From: Flaccisagitta enflata
Taxonomy: Eukaryota; Chaetognatha; Sagittoidea; Aphragmophora
DNA length: 64,000 nucleotides
Reading direction: 5' to 3'
NCBI GenBank assembly: GCA_965153355.1
Contig: OZ231126.1
Span: 89,838,001 to 89,902,000, forward strand
A program made the translations under genes and the position numbers. The notes below the pieces were generated by a model that was not told the DNA's origin, ran no database searches, and saw only the letters and a list, made by a program, of their open reading frames with translations. Shown one piece after another: positions 50,401 through 62,043 of the stretch. The stretch's first letter is position 1, and every line of letters starts with the position of its first letter.

Positions 50401-51556
50401 TCGAAATGAGTTTTTAATTATCTTATTAGTAAAAGAAAACCTAGTATGATAAAGGCATTGCTCTGTTTTATTGATAAAGACAAGAAATGATCATTCAAAG
50501 TAAAAGATTCTTTCTAAATGATAGAGCAAAAATTCAAAACCTGTGAAGGGAAAATTCTAAGACTTGAACAAATTCAACAATTTTGCATTTCTAAAAACAT
50601 GGCCTTATGTTTTTAGAATGAGGCCATGTTTTTGAATTTTCCCTAAGACAAGTCAAGTTGCAAAATCAAATTTAATTTATTTATTTTTTCTCCCCCTTTT
50701 ACTTTCGCAGCACTCTTTTCTTATCTACCAATGCTTTTCCATGCAAAACTAAAGTAAAAATAATACAATGATTACATTTTTTGTAAAAAAAATCTAAATT
50801 AGTAAAATTTAAAACATCGAAAAAAAAAAAATGGTTTGACTCTTGAAATGGATCTTCGTTTGCACCTCGACATACAGCTCTAACAGTACCCTTCCCCTAA
50901 AATAAATTTCTGTTTTATAAAGTACACTAAAAATATTTCTAAGATAGAAAAAATATGATACATTTAGTAAAAAGTATATACCTAAGGAATTTTTATAGTG
51001 TTTCAAAAACCATATCTTAGGTATGTATGTGTATGTAATGGAAGCTTACGCTATATAAATGTCCATATTCTTTTCAATTTTTCCTCAGATGTTTATGTTT
51101 TGGTTTTGCTAATTGTGTGAGATTTTTAGGATGAATGAATGAATGAATGAATGAATGTCACATTAGGCGTGAAACCAATTGATGTCTTAATTGAAATTTT
51201 GATCAGGAGTTGATTCAAAGTACACCAAACCATCTTAGAGCATTTCAACTCAGGTTGTCCCAAAACCTACTTCAAAATACCTTCCATTTGAGACCAAATT
51301 GGTGTCAGTAGCTCAATTTGAAGGGAAACAGTCCAATTCACAAATTTTTGCAAAGAAACAATTTGGACATGCGATGACACATAGTTCTGTATATATTCAA
51401 GGATCATTTTTTTGTAAAAAAGTCTTGTGAATTTTTACATCATAAAATGCATTTCCCATATCTTTCAAGCACTTTTTTGCAGAATTTGATTATCTTTTTT
51501 TTTTACTTTTGAAGTTATGTCGTCATACAATATTCCAAACTAGAAAAAACATACTG
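47451..51556. mobile_element. ~4.1-kb palindromic element with TA flanks
   Basis: Ends CAGTATGTTTTTTTCTCG, TTTGGAATATTCTGTGGCGA on the left and the matching complement TATTCCAAACTAGAAAAAAC, ATACTG on the right, with TA on both sides (47449-47450, 51557-51558). Arms match at several nested positions: GCATTTTATGATGT (47553) with ACATCATAAAATGC (51438). GTTACCAGCAAAACCTTTAT (48430) pairs with its complement (50112), and TTTGACGTTTTTTGTATC (48967) pairs with GATACAAAAAACGTCAAA (49736). The inside is AT-rich and frames are short. It looks like a giant non-autonomous Tc1/mariner-like element, or an inverted dimer of one. The type is inferred from the TA flanks. Confidence 0.8.
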
Positions 51557-52027
51557 TAGTAGGATCGATTGATCAGATCAGCATCGTCAGAAGAAAAACG
51601 ACTCTCACTGACTGCATATGAAAGTAAACAGCGTAAAACGGAAGAAGCGTTGAAATTGCTCTTAATCGCTTTCGACCTGCTAGACTCATCAAGGATTTCT
51701 GTTTCTTTAATTTTTTTCCTTGAATGAATTTCATTTTTACTTCGAGCTGTTGGCGGGTCCCATCAAAATACTTTTGTCCATTGAATACAAAAAGACGAGA
51801 CAGGTAAGGTAATTTATACTTGGAGACTTTTTGGTGCCGCGCGGGCTTTTTTTCGTTGCAATGAAAGTAAGAAACATTGGGGTAGTTTTTGACACTGTTT
51901 CGATTGGTCTATGTATCTAGATGATGTATCAATCTCGATACAGATATGATCGCTGTTTCAGGGGCCCACCGCACATCTTTTTGAAAGCGCGGGAACACTA
52001 ATAAAAATAAAAGAGTGATTTAAAAAA

Positions 52028-52029
<2 letters not shown>

Positions 52030-52112
<83 letters not shown>
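52030..52112. repeat. (GA)n microsatellite
   Basis: About 83 bases of pure GA. Confidence 0.95.
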
Positions 52113-52118
<6 letters not shown>

Positions 52119-52149
52119 CGGGCAGCCTGGCTTAAACGCCATGGTACTT

Positions 52150-52287
52150 TAGACAGGGACAACGGGCATTATGAGGTCGGTCAGTCTGTTGGTTGGTCCA
52201 ACGATCTGTCTCTCGCAAAATTGGGGTTTTCCGCTCCTGCCCACCCGCCCATTACTAAAGTTTCCGTGTGTCTCGCCTTGTTTTGAC
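52150..52287 (+). repeat. HCM element, hairpin decayed
   Basis: GTCGGTCAGTCTGTTGGTTG tract, GGGGTTTTCCGCTCCTGCC, CACCCGCCCATTACTAAAG, TTTCCGTGTGTCTCGCCTTG. The far half is recognisable, but the hairpin is not. Confidence 0.6.
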
Positions 52288-52518
52288 AATGCAGCTAAAA
52301 CCTGAACCAACGGCGAACCGGAGAACAATTGACCATGTTGGCCCACGCGAACTGGAAAGGGAAATGCTGCTCCAAATAGAAATCACGAACTAATGAGGTC
52401 TTCTTGCAAAAATTACTTCGAAATAAAATGCTGCTTTTAATACGTAAAAGTCTGAATGTGTGTGTGCGCGTGTGTTTGTTTTTACGTCCGTGCGTGCGTA
52501 AAAGTGGTTTTCTATCTC

Positions 52519-52520
<2 letters not shown>

Positions 52521-52572
<52 letters not shown>
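52521..52572. repeat. (GA)n microsatellite
   Basis: About 50 bases of pure GA. Confidence 0.95.
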
Positions 52573-52574
<2 letters not shown>

Positions 52575-52775
52575 TCGACCATATTTCTTCCCTCTTGCTG
52601 TTTTCTAATTCATCAAAATTTGCATTGTAGTATTTTTTTTGACACTGCAAGTACGACCATGACCGGAACCAATTGTGAAGCAAACGAAACTGCTGCCTTC
52701 CGGCCGCTGTGAATGCGACATTACAAAACGTACTGCATCGTAGGGTAATTTTGGGCTGAGGAGAAATTACCGGAA

Positions 52776-53215
52776 CACTTTTTTTTATAAGAACCAAGTT
52801 TATAAGAACGTTAGGCTTAAATTCCTAAAGAATTCCAAAACATGCTAAGAACATTGAACAGCTTCATTTTTCATTTTTCATTTTTTTTATAAATGTGTTA
52901 AAAAGATTTTTTTCTTTGGAAATAAAAAAAACTGAAATAATTTTGTAAGTTTTTTTTCATTTTTACAGTGTTTTCTTGTTTCCACTACTCTTGATATCCT
53001 TTTTAAAAGTCTGAATATATTTCGCTGTAGTTTCATAAACATTTTCTTTAATTTCTAGAAGACAAACTCAAACCGATTAAAAATGTTCCTAATAAAAGGT
53101 TAAAACCTGTTAAAACTAAAATCAATTTAAAAAGGTTTAAACATTGAAATCGCCCAAAAAATTTAAAACATTGAAAGCTTGCCCAAAAAGTGATTTTCTT
53201 ATATGAAAAAAAGTG
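52776..53215. mobile_element. ~440-bp MITE
   Basis: Ends CACTTTTTTTTATAAGAAC and CTTATATGAAAAAAAGTG. The right flank is TA, the left AA (likely mutated TA). It shares ends with 46433-46806. Confidence 0.7.
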
Positions 53216-53525
53216 TACCCGGAGTATAGCACGAAGTGCTCGTGAATGGATAAATAATCATAAAATATTAGGGATTGACTGATGGACAAATCCGCCAAAG
53301 GGATGCCCGTGCCCGCAGTAATCTAAGAAAAGTATTACCTTGTTCTGTTTATGGATAGGGGGCACGATCTCAAGGCTACTCTGGAAGACCCAAGTTGCAA
53401 AGAACTTCATTTAAAATTTGGTCAAGGCCACATGACGCGCAAAACGACAGAGCGAAAAAGATTGGTAAGGTTCAAAAACAGCATGACGGACAATGAAAAC
53501 TTGGAGACATTTACAGACGAAAAGA

Positions 53526-53529
<4 letters not shown>

Positions 53530-53597
<68 letters not shown>

Positions 53598-53731
53598 ATA
53601 ATTTACTTACAGTCACACAACAAAAACACAGGACAAACACATACAACAAAAACGTACAAAACAAACACACAGAACAAACACACAGGATGAACACACATGG
53701 AACGAATACACACAGAGCAAATACACAGAAC

Positions 53732-53809
<78 letters not shown>

Positions 53810-53817
53810 GCGCACAC
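53530..53817. repeat. (CA)n tracts with ACACAGAACAAAC spacer repeats
   Basis: (CA)n at 53530-53596 and 53738-53815. Between them are ACAACAAAAACGTACAAAAC and CACACAGAACAAACACACAG, imperfect 13-19-bp units. Confidence 0.95.
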
Positions 53818-54029
53818 ACGTGCCGCAGTCGCTTCGTGGTGATCTTTCCTCCGCCAGGGGACACCTGTTTTAATTCTTTTGCTATGAAAAACATTGGGCT
53901 TGTTGAAAAGTATGCTAGCCTATTCAACGTAACGCGAGGCCCTTGATAGCTACACGTACTGGTTTTAATTGAATGATTACCGTCCTTATGAAAAAAGGAA
54001 GTAATTGTGGATAGCTTGGAGTGTTTCTC

Positions 54030-54110
54030 CATTTTTAGTCGGGGACAAGCAACTCTATAAGACTTTGTCCATCCGTTGGTCCATCAGTTCAGTTGAAAAG
54101 TGTGCTAAGC
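54030..54110 (+). repeat. HCM fragment
   Basis: TTTTTAGTCGGGGACAAGCA, ACTCTATAAGACTTTGTCC, ATCCGTTGGTCCATCAGTTC. Damaged hairpin and short microsatellite. Confidence 0.55.
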
Positions 54111-54411
54111 GTGTCAGATTGTAGCAAATCAGAAAGTGGGAAAGGAACAAAGACTGAACAGACGAAATATTGTAGTTACACCGTATTTCTCGCACCATCA
54201 TTGCATTGTTTACTGTCAATTTGTTAAAATTTGTAATAAAAGTCTTGTCATTGAAATGTTTATTTCTCCACGTTATTGCCTAATGATGAACTATCAATGG
54301 ACTGATAGATTGTCAGGTATAGGGATTTGCCAAAGCAGCATGTATTTGTCACTTTTATCGTGGTTGCTTTTCATGAGATGATCGGTTTTGCTTAGTTAGC
54401 TAGTTATTCGC

Positions 54412-55650
54412 CATGTCCTGAACTGAAAAAAAGTCGCGCTTTTGTTCAGGACACGGTAAAGGATAAAACCGATCTACGTGTGTTTACAACTCGGTCCAGG
54501 GACGTACAGGCCTTGAATTCTTATGTGACAGATGTCAAACATACACATCAGGGTGCACAACAGCAAAATCAAAAAATATTAGGTTTTTAACTGTTTTTAG
54601 CCAAAATTGCTCATTTTTGCAAAGAAAACTCATAATGACAATTCCCCTAGCTACTTTTATACTTCACATTCGAACTCCAATTGGCAATTTAGGGTTTCTT
54701 GTGGCCAGTGGTCATTAGGCTGCATGATTATATAAAAGTTTAGAATTGACCATCTTAGCATTGATCTTCATTTATTTGTAAAATAGGGCAACCACTTGAT
54801 TTTTAGTGATACAACATCATGATAAGCAAAAATGAGAAAAAATCCTTGCTGCATAGGAGTTGTAACTGAATAGAACGTGTATGAAACACTTTTTTCAGCA
54901 TTTTTTCATTCAAATAACAGACTCACTGAACCCCATTTATATCCCCAAAGTAAGATCTTTTGTCTGTTCATTGTAGAGGGCTACCTGTACAGACTTTAAT
55001 CATAAGGGTTCTATGCATACCGCAATTCATAAGCCGCCGCTTTTTTTTTCTTAGTTTTTGTCATATAAACAATAAGTTATGCTTAATTATAAGAAAAATA
55101 CATGCTTAAACATTGAAGACTAATGAAAAATCAAGGGAGGAAGTCGTTGTCTCACTCTTCCTCCAATTAAAAATTGTTTCCGCCTTTTCACTTAAGTGTT
55201 ATAAAAAAAATTTAAAACATTAACTTTTTTTGAAATCAGTGAAATATGCAGGGTAAGATCCACTTTTAGGCTGCCTCAGCGGCCTTCATTTTTACACATG
55301 CAACAGAATAAACATAAAAGCACTGTTTGCTAATGTTTTTGACTCTATGTCAGGACTCATCCAAAAACGGCTGAAGTGCACAATGATAAAACAACAAGGC
55401 CAACACCTATAAGTCGCGTGCGAGACATAAAAAACTGAATTGACCTGACTCCTTACTGTATCTTTTTAATCAACATGACTGAATAGGGAGAAATATAAGA
55501 AATGAATAAAATGATTTAGTTGACTAGATTGACTTAAATGAAATGATGAATAAATCAGCTTAATGAGGTATTGGAGGCCATGGAAACCCACCCACTTTTG
55601 TAATTGAGTCAAATTAATCAACTCTATCAACCCAATCAATGAAAAATGAC
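54412..55650. other. Unique-looking AT-rich stretch
   Basis: A small palindrome, TGTCCTGAAC then GTTCAGGACA, lies at 54415-54465. AAGTCGCGTGCGAGACATAA at 55412 is a lone HCM-like scrap. No open frame or RNA gene was recognised. Confidence 0.45.
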
Positions 55651-55654
55651 TAAA

Positions 55655-55965
55655 CCAGACTTTAACCAGCAGACTTAAACCAGCAGACTCAAACCAGCAG
55701 ACTCAAACCAGCAGACTTAAACCAGCAGACTTAAACCAGCAGACTTAAACCAGCAGACTTAAACCAGCAGACTTAAACCAGCAGACTTAAACCAGCAGAC
55801 TTAAACCAGCAGACTTAAACCAGCAGATTTAAACCAGCAGACTTAAACCAGCAGACTTAAACAGCAGACTTAAACAGCAGACAAACAAGCAGACTTAACA
55901 AGCAGCTTAAACCAGCTGACTTAAACCAGCAGACTTAAAACAGCAGACTTAAACCAGCAGACCAA
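55655..55965. repeat. 14-bp minisatellite
   Basis: Unit CAGCAGACTTAAAC, about 21 copies, with a few shortened units at 55860-55915. Confidence 0.95.
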
Positions 55966-56690
55966 AAATGACCAAAATGACCAAAATGACCAAAAATGAC
56001 CAAAAATGACCAAAAATGACCAAGAATGACCAAAATGACCAAAATGACCAAAAATGACCAAAATGACCAAAATGACCAAAAATGACCAAAAAATGACCAA
56101 AAATGACCAAAATGACCAAAATGACTAAAAATAGCTAAAAATGACCAAAGATAAGCAAAAATAATCAAAAATGACCAAAAATGACCAAAAATAATCAAAA
56201 ATAATCAAAAATAATCAAAAATGACCAAAAATGACCAAAAATGACCAAAATGACCAAAATGACCAAAAATGACCAAAATGACCAAAATGACTAAGAATAG
56301 CTAAAAATGACCAAAAATAAGCAAAAATGACCAAAGATGACCAAAAATGACCAAAAATAATCAAAAATAATCAAAAATGACCAAAAATGACCAAAAATGA
56401 CCAATATGACCAAAATGACCAAAATGATTAAAATGACCAAAATGACCAAAATGACTTAAAAACAACCAAAAATGACCAAAATCACCAAAATCACCAAAAA
56501 TGACCAAAAATGACCAAAAATGACCAAAAATGACCAAAAATGACCAAAAATGACCAAAAATAATCAAAAATAATCAAAAATGACCAAAAATGACCAAAAA
56601 TGACCAAAATGACCAAAATGACCAAAATGACCAAAATGACCAAAAATGACTTAAAAACAACCAAAAATGACCAAAAAAGACCTGACACAA
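55965..56690. repeat. 9/10-bp minisatellite
   Basis: Units AAAAATGACC and AAAATGACC, with AATAATC and AAATAGCT variants, over about 720 bases. Two higher-order blocks look duplicated (55965-56220 against 56220-56400). Minus frames (FGHFWSFLVIFGHF) are artefacts. Confidence 0.95.
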
Positions 56691-56759
56691 CAAAAAAAAT
56701 GGCTCAAAATAACTACAGACGACCCAAAATGACCAAAAACAACGCAAAATAGCTAAGTG

Positions 56760-56840
56760 TTACGGACCAACGGACGGACGGACCGACGGACCGACGGACC
56801 GACAGAGCGGGTTGTAGAGTCGCGTGCACGCGACTAAAAA
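56760..56840 (-). repeat. HCM hairpin half
   Basis: TACGGACCAACGGACGGACG tract, AGAGCGGGTTGTAGA, perfect hairpin GTCGCG-TGCA-CGCGAC, TAAAAA. The far-end half is replaced by the 9/10-bp array. Confidence 0.75.
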
Positions 56841-57160
56841 GAATTGTGATAAACAATGTGGGTAATTTCGTTAACATGTGTTTGTTCTTGTTGTGATTTT
56901 GTTATTATTCTTCATCACAAATAAAATGACAAACAACGACTTGAATGTCTTATAAATATAAGGTCTTAAAAATGACTTATAAGGACGTAAAATGACGCGA
57001 AAAGAGCAAAGTGTTCCCGAGGGACCGAGGGACCGAAGGGCAGAGTGGGATATGTTGGGGTGCAAACGAAGACAAAATTTGACTTTCAATCACAATAAAC
57101 TGTTATGTATAGTTATCCTAGTTAGTGATAGGTTTTGAAAAAAGAATTTTTGTACTCCGT

Positions 57161-57726
<566 letters not shown>

Positions 57727-57841
57727 TGGAATGGACATAATCCATCCACCAGACGCGTAAAAATATATATGTGCGTCTGAGCGGCAGCATTTGCCTCACC
57801 GCCACCAAATGGCTCTTCCTTCTTTTCTTTTCTTTTTTTCC

Positions 57842-57966
<125 letters not shown>

Positions 57967-58378
57967 GTGTTTGTCGGTCCGTTCTAGCAGAAGCTATTAA
58001 GTTTGGCAACTTGTCTCGATTCTACTGCCTCCATAATTCAGTTAGATTCCTACAACGCAGTTTGTTTTCTTTCTCTTCGTCTATCTTTTCTCGTCACGTC
58101 CATTGGCTCTCTCCTTCTCTTTTCGCCCTCATTCCCCCTTCCTTTATTTCTTCTCTATTTTTTCTCCCTTTTCCTCTCTCTTGTTTCTCCTCTATTTCTT
58201 CACTTTCTTTACAATTTCATCCCCTCACTTTTCTTCCCGTATTTCCTCTTCTTCCTCCTCTCGCTCTTTACTTGCTTTTTTCTGTTGCTGTTCCGTTTTC
58301 TACCCTAACTAATTGTCTCAATGAATGAATTCTTTCACTTACCTTCCCCCTCCCCACTTTTTTGCCAACTCTGTTCTC

Positions 58379-58593
58379 TAGCATCCAAGACTTTGAGTGG
58401 TAACATGGACCCCAAACGCTTTTTGCAATTGGTTGATGTCCTGTATCAAAAAGAAAGAAACTTGATGCGTTCATGTGTTCTACCAAGTGTGCCAATTTGG
58501 CTTCAAAATGAAGTTAACCTGAAAATTGTTTTTCTTTTACAGAATGTCGAATACTTGTGTAAGAAAACCCAACCAAATTTTTTAGAAAATTGA
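58379..58593 (+). CDS. Candidate terminal exon, unknown protein
   Basis: A pyrimidine tract with TTCTCTAG (58374-58381) precedes an open frame: SKTLSGNMDPKRFLQLVDV, LYQKERNLMRSCVLPSVPIW, LQNEVNLKIVFLLQNVEYLC, KKTQPNFLEN, then TGA. The residues look like a real mixed helical protein and do not derive from a simple repeat, unlike nearly all other frames here. The tract plus AG could be a 3' splice site, and MDP could alternatively be an internal start. No upstream exon, polyadenylation signal or domain was recognised, and I do not recognise the family. It could also be a fragment of a mobile element or chance. Confidence 0.3.
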
Positions 58594-58795
58594 CAGAAAA
58601 CAAGTAGAAGCAATATTCCAAACACTCGCTAGCCTGACTGGGGCAGTGTGAGGCACTGAAATTTTAAGAGAAGAGAGAGAAGAGATGTGAGATGGGAAAA
58701 CCTGAGAAAAAAAATTTATATCTTATTATTTCATATACAATAAATCTAAGAAGATATCTTTAAAATGTAACCATAAAGAGGCTAGTAGCTTTTTT

Positions 58796-58967
58796 AAGTC
58801 GCGGACACGCGAATCTACACCTTGCCGTGTCGGTCGGTCCGTCGGTCCGTTGGTCCGTCGGTCTGTTGGTCTGTTGGTCCGTCCGTCCGAAATATTTTTG
58901 AATTGCAATCGATTTACTGCTCCTGCCCAACCGTCCGCGACTGGATTGCCGTGTATCCGGCCTTGTT
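58796..58967 (+). repeat. Complete HCM element, GGACA subtype
   Basis: AAGTCGCG-GACA-CGCGAAT (last pair lost), CTACACCTTGCCGTGTCGG, a GTCCGTCGGTCCGTTGGTC tract (58833-58890), TTTTTGAATTGCAATCG, CTGCTCCTGCCCAACCG, TCCGCGACTGGATTGCCG, TGTATCCGGCCTTGTT. Confidence 0.85.
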
Positions 58968-59154
58968 AAAATTTGCTTCAGGTCTTCCCTAGCAACATGT
59001 CTTCTCCTTTTGTATGAAAAATTTCAGAATCCTGTGTTGCCCCAATCACGCTAGCGAACATTTTGTAACTTGGGAAATGTCTATATTCTGAAAGGGGGAA
59101 AAAGAAATTTTCAATAATACTCAAGATATTGCCCTTTAAAGTATAATATACTAC

Positions 59155-59766
59155 CAGGGCCGTGGAGAGAAATGGCGGGCCCCCCCTCTGGCCCATATGG
59201 CCGGGCTCCCCTCCCCCTCCTCTTTTACCCCCCCCCCCCCCGTCACTCTTTTAATTGTCAATTTTTGTCATCCCTTTGAAAAATATCCTAATTTTTTGCC
59301 TCCAGAACACGCAACCTGGCATTGGTCTATGCTGAAATTTCTTTTTTTTTCTTTTTATGAAACAAAAAATCAGTGAAACATCTAGGCCAGATTTTTCATT
59401 ATAGTTTTAGAAAATGTTATTAGAAATTGTTTATAGGCCCCTAAAAGATTAATTTATATTTTATCTTTAAAAAGAACAGTATTTGAGATTAAATCAATGA
59501 GCATATCTGATTTGATCTAAAGAGGCCCTCACTTGACAAGGGCCAAGCATGATTTAAGCTAAATTGGATTAAAATCACTCAACTATTTCCCCTTTTACTT
59601 TTTTTTTCTTTATTTCATTTTTTACTAATTTCTTATTTACTTTTTTTTCTCTTCTTTTTTTTGTTTTCTTTTTCTTCTTTTTCTCCTACCTCAGGGCCCC
59701 CCTGGGCCCCCCTAGGGCCCGGGCCCCCTTCTCAGAGGGGGGTGGACCCCCCTCTCCACGGCCCTG
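59155..59766. mobile_element. 612-bp hAT-like MITE
   Basis: Ends CAGGGCCGTGGAGAG and CTCTCCACGGCCCTG, exact complements. Identical 8-bp flanks TATACTAC at 59147-59154 and 59767-59774. GC-rich arms (GGGCCCCCCCTCTGGCCC; GGGGGGTGGACCCCCC) enclose an AT-rich middle. The 8-bp duplication and CAGGG end fit hAT elements. No transposase frame. Confidence 0.92.
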
Positions 59767-59778
59767 TATACTACAATA

Positions 59779-60104
59779 CCATATTTCTTGTAATTAGCGC
59801 CCCGGGCGCTTTTGAAATTGAAATGAAACATTTCTGTTTTAAACCTGCAATTAGCGCCCCCTATTCGTTATTATCCAAATAATATCTTATGAAATTTACA
59901 CTTCAGATCAGCAAATCTCTAAATTGAGAATATTTTGTTGTATTGCATCTCACTCTCATATGGTTTTTCACAAAAGTCTTTTTTTTTTCAATAAAATTTC
60001 CATGACTTTTAAAAAAAAAAATCACTTTCATCAATAGCTCATCCTTTCATAAAAAAGAGGGCGCGCGCTAATTAGAGGGGGGGGGGTAAATGCAAGAAAT
60101 ATGG
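59779..60104. mobile_element. 326-bp TA-flanked MITE
   Basis: Ends CCATATTTCTTGTAATTAGC and, on the other side, GCTAATTAGAGG..GCAAGAAATATGG, with TA at 59777-59778 and 60105-60106. The right arm has an extra G run (60077-60086). This fits a Tc1/mariner-type MITE. It lies 12 bases from the hAT-like element. Confidence 0.85.
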
Positions 60105-60570
60105 TATGTCCAAATCAGAAAAATCATCATTTTGGACATATCAACTGTAAGTGAAATGTTTCCATAGTAAACGTCAACTGGACACCATCAAATCTTTAAT
60201 TCTTCTTCAGAGATTCTAATTAAACAAAAATAACCTATAGTTAGGTAGGCTTAATGATTTTTTTTATGTCTTTTCATAGTGTTTTTGAGTGTGACATCAG
60301 TGTGACATAAAAAAGGGGTGATTTTGGCCTATTTTTTACTACATAGCTAATCAAAATTTTAAATATGAAGGATATTAGCTAGGCTCTGGATCCTAGGGGA
60401 TGTGTTATCAGTATCCGTCATGAAAAAAAATATTAGCATAATGAAAAATGTTTTTTTACCTGTTATATCATGAATTTCATCTGGGCCGGTTTATTGTGGA
60501 AATGACCAAAAGTAGTCAGCGTCTGTGGCTAGTAAGTAGACCGCCTCACATGAGCACTGTGATAATGGGG

Positions 60571-60645
60571 GGGGGGGATAGCTCAGAGGTAGCGTGTGCG
60601 CTCGTGGCCCTCTGGGTCACGAGTTCGAGTCCTGCATTGGACGAG
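60571..60645 (+). other. tRNA-related head of the SINE-like element
   Basis: A-box TAGCTCAGAGG (60579-60589) and B-box AGTTCGAGTCC (60622-60632) at normal pol III spacing. The acceptor start is blurred by the G run and no matching 3' acceptor is clear. It is therefore a promoter-bearing head rather than a working tRNA. Confidence 0.75.
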
Positions 60646-60767
60646 TCTTTTCAACGGAGGTTGGAATCCTCAACCATGCGATTGGGCTCTAGGAGGGGTT
60701 GCCTGGTGAATCCAGTAAAAACAGCTAGCTAGAGGGGAGGGTTGAAGGGTGGAAGGGTGGATAACAT

Positions 60768-61132
60768 GTGGATACACAGAAGATCCGCAAGATGCCATGC
60801 TGCTGACACCGAGAGACGTGTGCTAGGTCGAGACGTGCTACACTCGGGTCCTGGACTTGGAACCAGGCACAGGGGTGGACGGACCCCCTGAGGCGGCTTA
60901 CAGCTGTCCTCACTCTTCCCGAAAGATGATGCCCAGGAGTGGATTCGATCCTGGGACCATGTGGCCATGCAGCCGAAGCTTTCCTCGGTGCGCCACCAAG
61001 TCATGTCCGGAAGCCAGTGGTTTGGAACTTCTCTTATGGACAGCGGAGCCTGCATTTCTCCGAGCCAGTCTGGGCTATATATTTGAAGGCATATTAGCAG
61101 TGGAAGACCGAAGCAGGTGGGTCATCCCTACA
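60768..61132. repeat. 365-bp direct duplication, copy 1
   Basis: From GTGGATACACAGAAGATCC to GTGGGTCATCCCTACA. By eye identical to copy 2, 581 bases downstream. Confidence 0.95.
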
Positions 61133-61348
61133 TGCCCCCCAGACTGTGACTTGCCTGACAAGCATTACCCTTGGAGCTGCAGAGGTGTGGTTTTAACTTG
61201 CATGGGCGTTGACGATGCTTGTCCACACCATGTAGCGGATGGAATGGTGTGTCGGGCCGAGGAGCAGTCTCTAAGATTGGATGACCTGTAGCACTAAGGT
61301 TGGGGACAGTTCGGGAATATCCCGAATTCGACTGTCGGGCTCACCAGT

Positions 61349-61713
61349 GTGGATACACAGAAGATCCGCAAGATGCCATGCTGCTGACACCGAGAGACGT
61401 GTGCTAGGTCGAGACGTGCTACACTCGGGTCCTGGACTTGGAACCAGGCACAGGGGTGGACGGACCCCCTGAGGCGGCTTACAGCTGTCCTCACTCTTCC
61501 CGAAAGATGATGCCCAGGAGTGGATTCGATCCTGGGACCATGTGGCCATGCAGCCGAAGCTTTCCTCGGTGCGCCACCAAGTCATGTCCGGAAGCCAGTG
61601 GTTTGGAACTTCTCTTATGGACAGCGGAGCCTGCATTTCTCCGAGCCAGTCTGGGCTATATATTTGAAGGCATATTAGCAGTGGAAGACCGAAGCAGGTG
61701 GGTCATCCCTACA
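61349..61713. repeat. 365-bp direct duplication, copy 2
   Basis: Identical to 60768-61132 as far as I can read. Sequences following the two copies differ (CATGCCCCCCAGACTG against AACAATGGATCCGGAC). Confidence 0.95.
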
Positions 61714-62043
61714 AACAATGGATCCGGACAGGGGCGCCTCGAATGGTGGATCTGTGTAACTGCATTGGCAGGCAGAACGCCCCTTACTGTACGAAAGTAT
61801 GGGAAACTTCCACTCCTCCCAAGTGGCAACAACAACAACAACAACAACTGTGATAATGAAATTAATTTCTTGAAACATTGACCTGGGAAAAAGAGTTTGT
61901 AATTAAGGAGGGGCAGACAGCCTCCGTTGTTCAAATCCTGCTCTGATACATTGATGACTTTCATTTTTTCCTCTTTGCTTGACCAAAGCATTCCTGATTC
62001 TGTTTTCGCTTTGTATTTTGGAACAGGCCATTGCTTTATAGTT

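Larger units (their letters stand above)
60568..61846 (+). mobile_element. Composite tRNA-headed SINE-like element with 12-bp target duplication
   Basis: Flanked by identical ACTGTGATAATG at 60556-60567 and 61847-61858. It starts with a G run and a tRNA-like head and ends in (CAA)n (61826-61846). The body contains two exact copies of a 365-base block (60768-61132 and 61349-61713). Each block carries on its minus strand a second tRNA-like segment (GGTGGCGCACCGAGGAAAGC, then GGATCGAATCC). The flank duplication shows the whole was inserted as one retrotransposed unit. Frames inside are not convincing proteins. Confidence 0.85.

Noticed and set aside
55935-56688. FGHFWSFLVIFGHFW membrane-like frames
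   Set aside because: They are artefacts of the 9/10-bp TGACCAAAA array.
60571-60645. A functional tRNA gene
   Set aside because: A- and B-boxes are good, but the acceptor stem is not closed and the segment sits at the head of a retrotransposed element.
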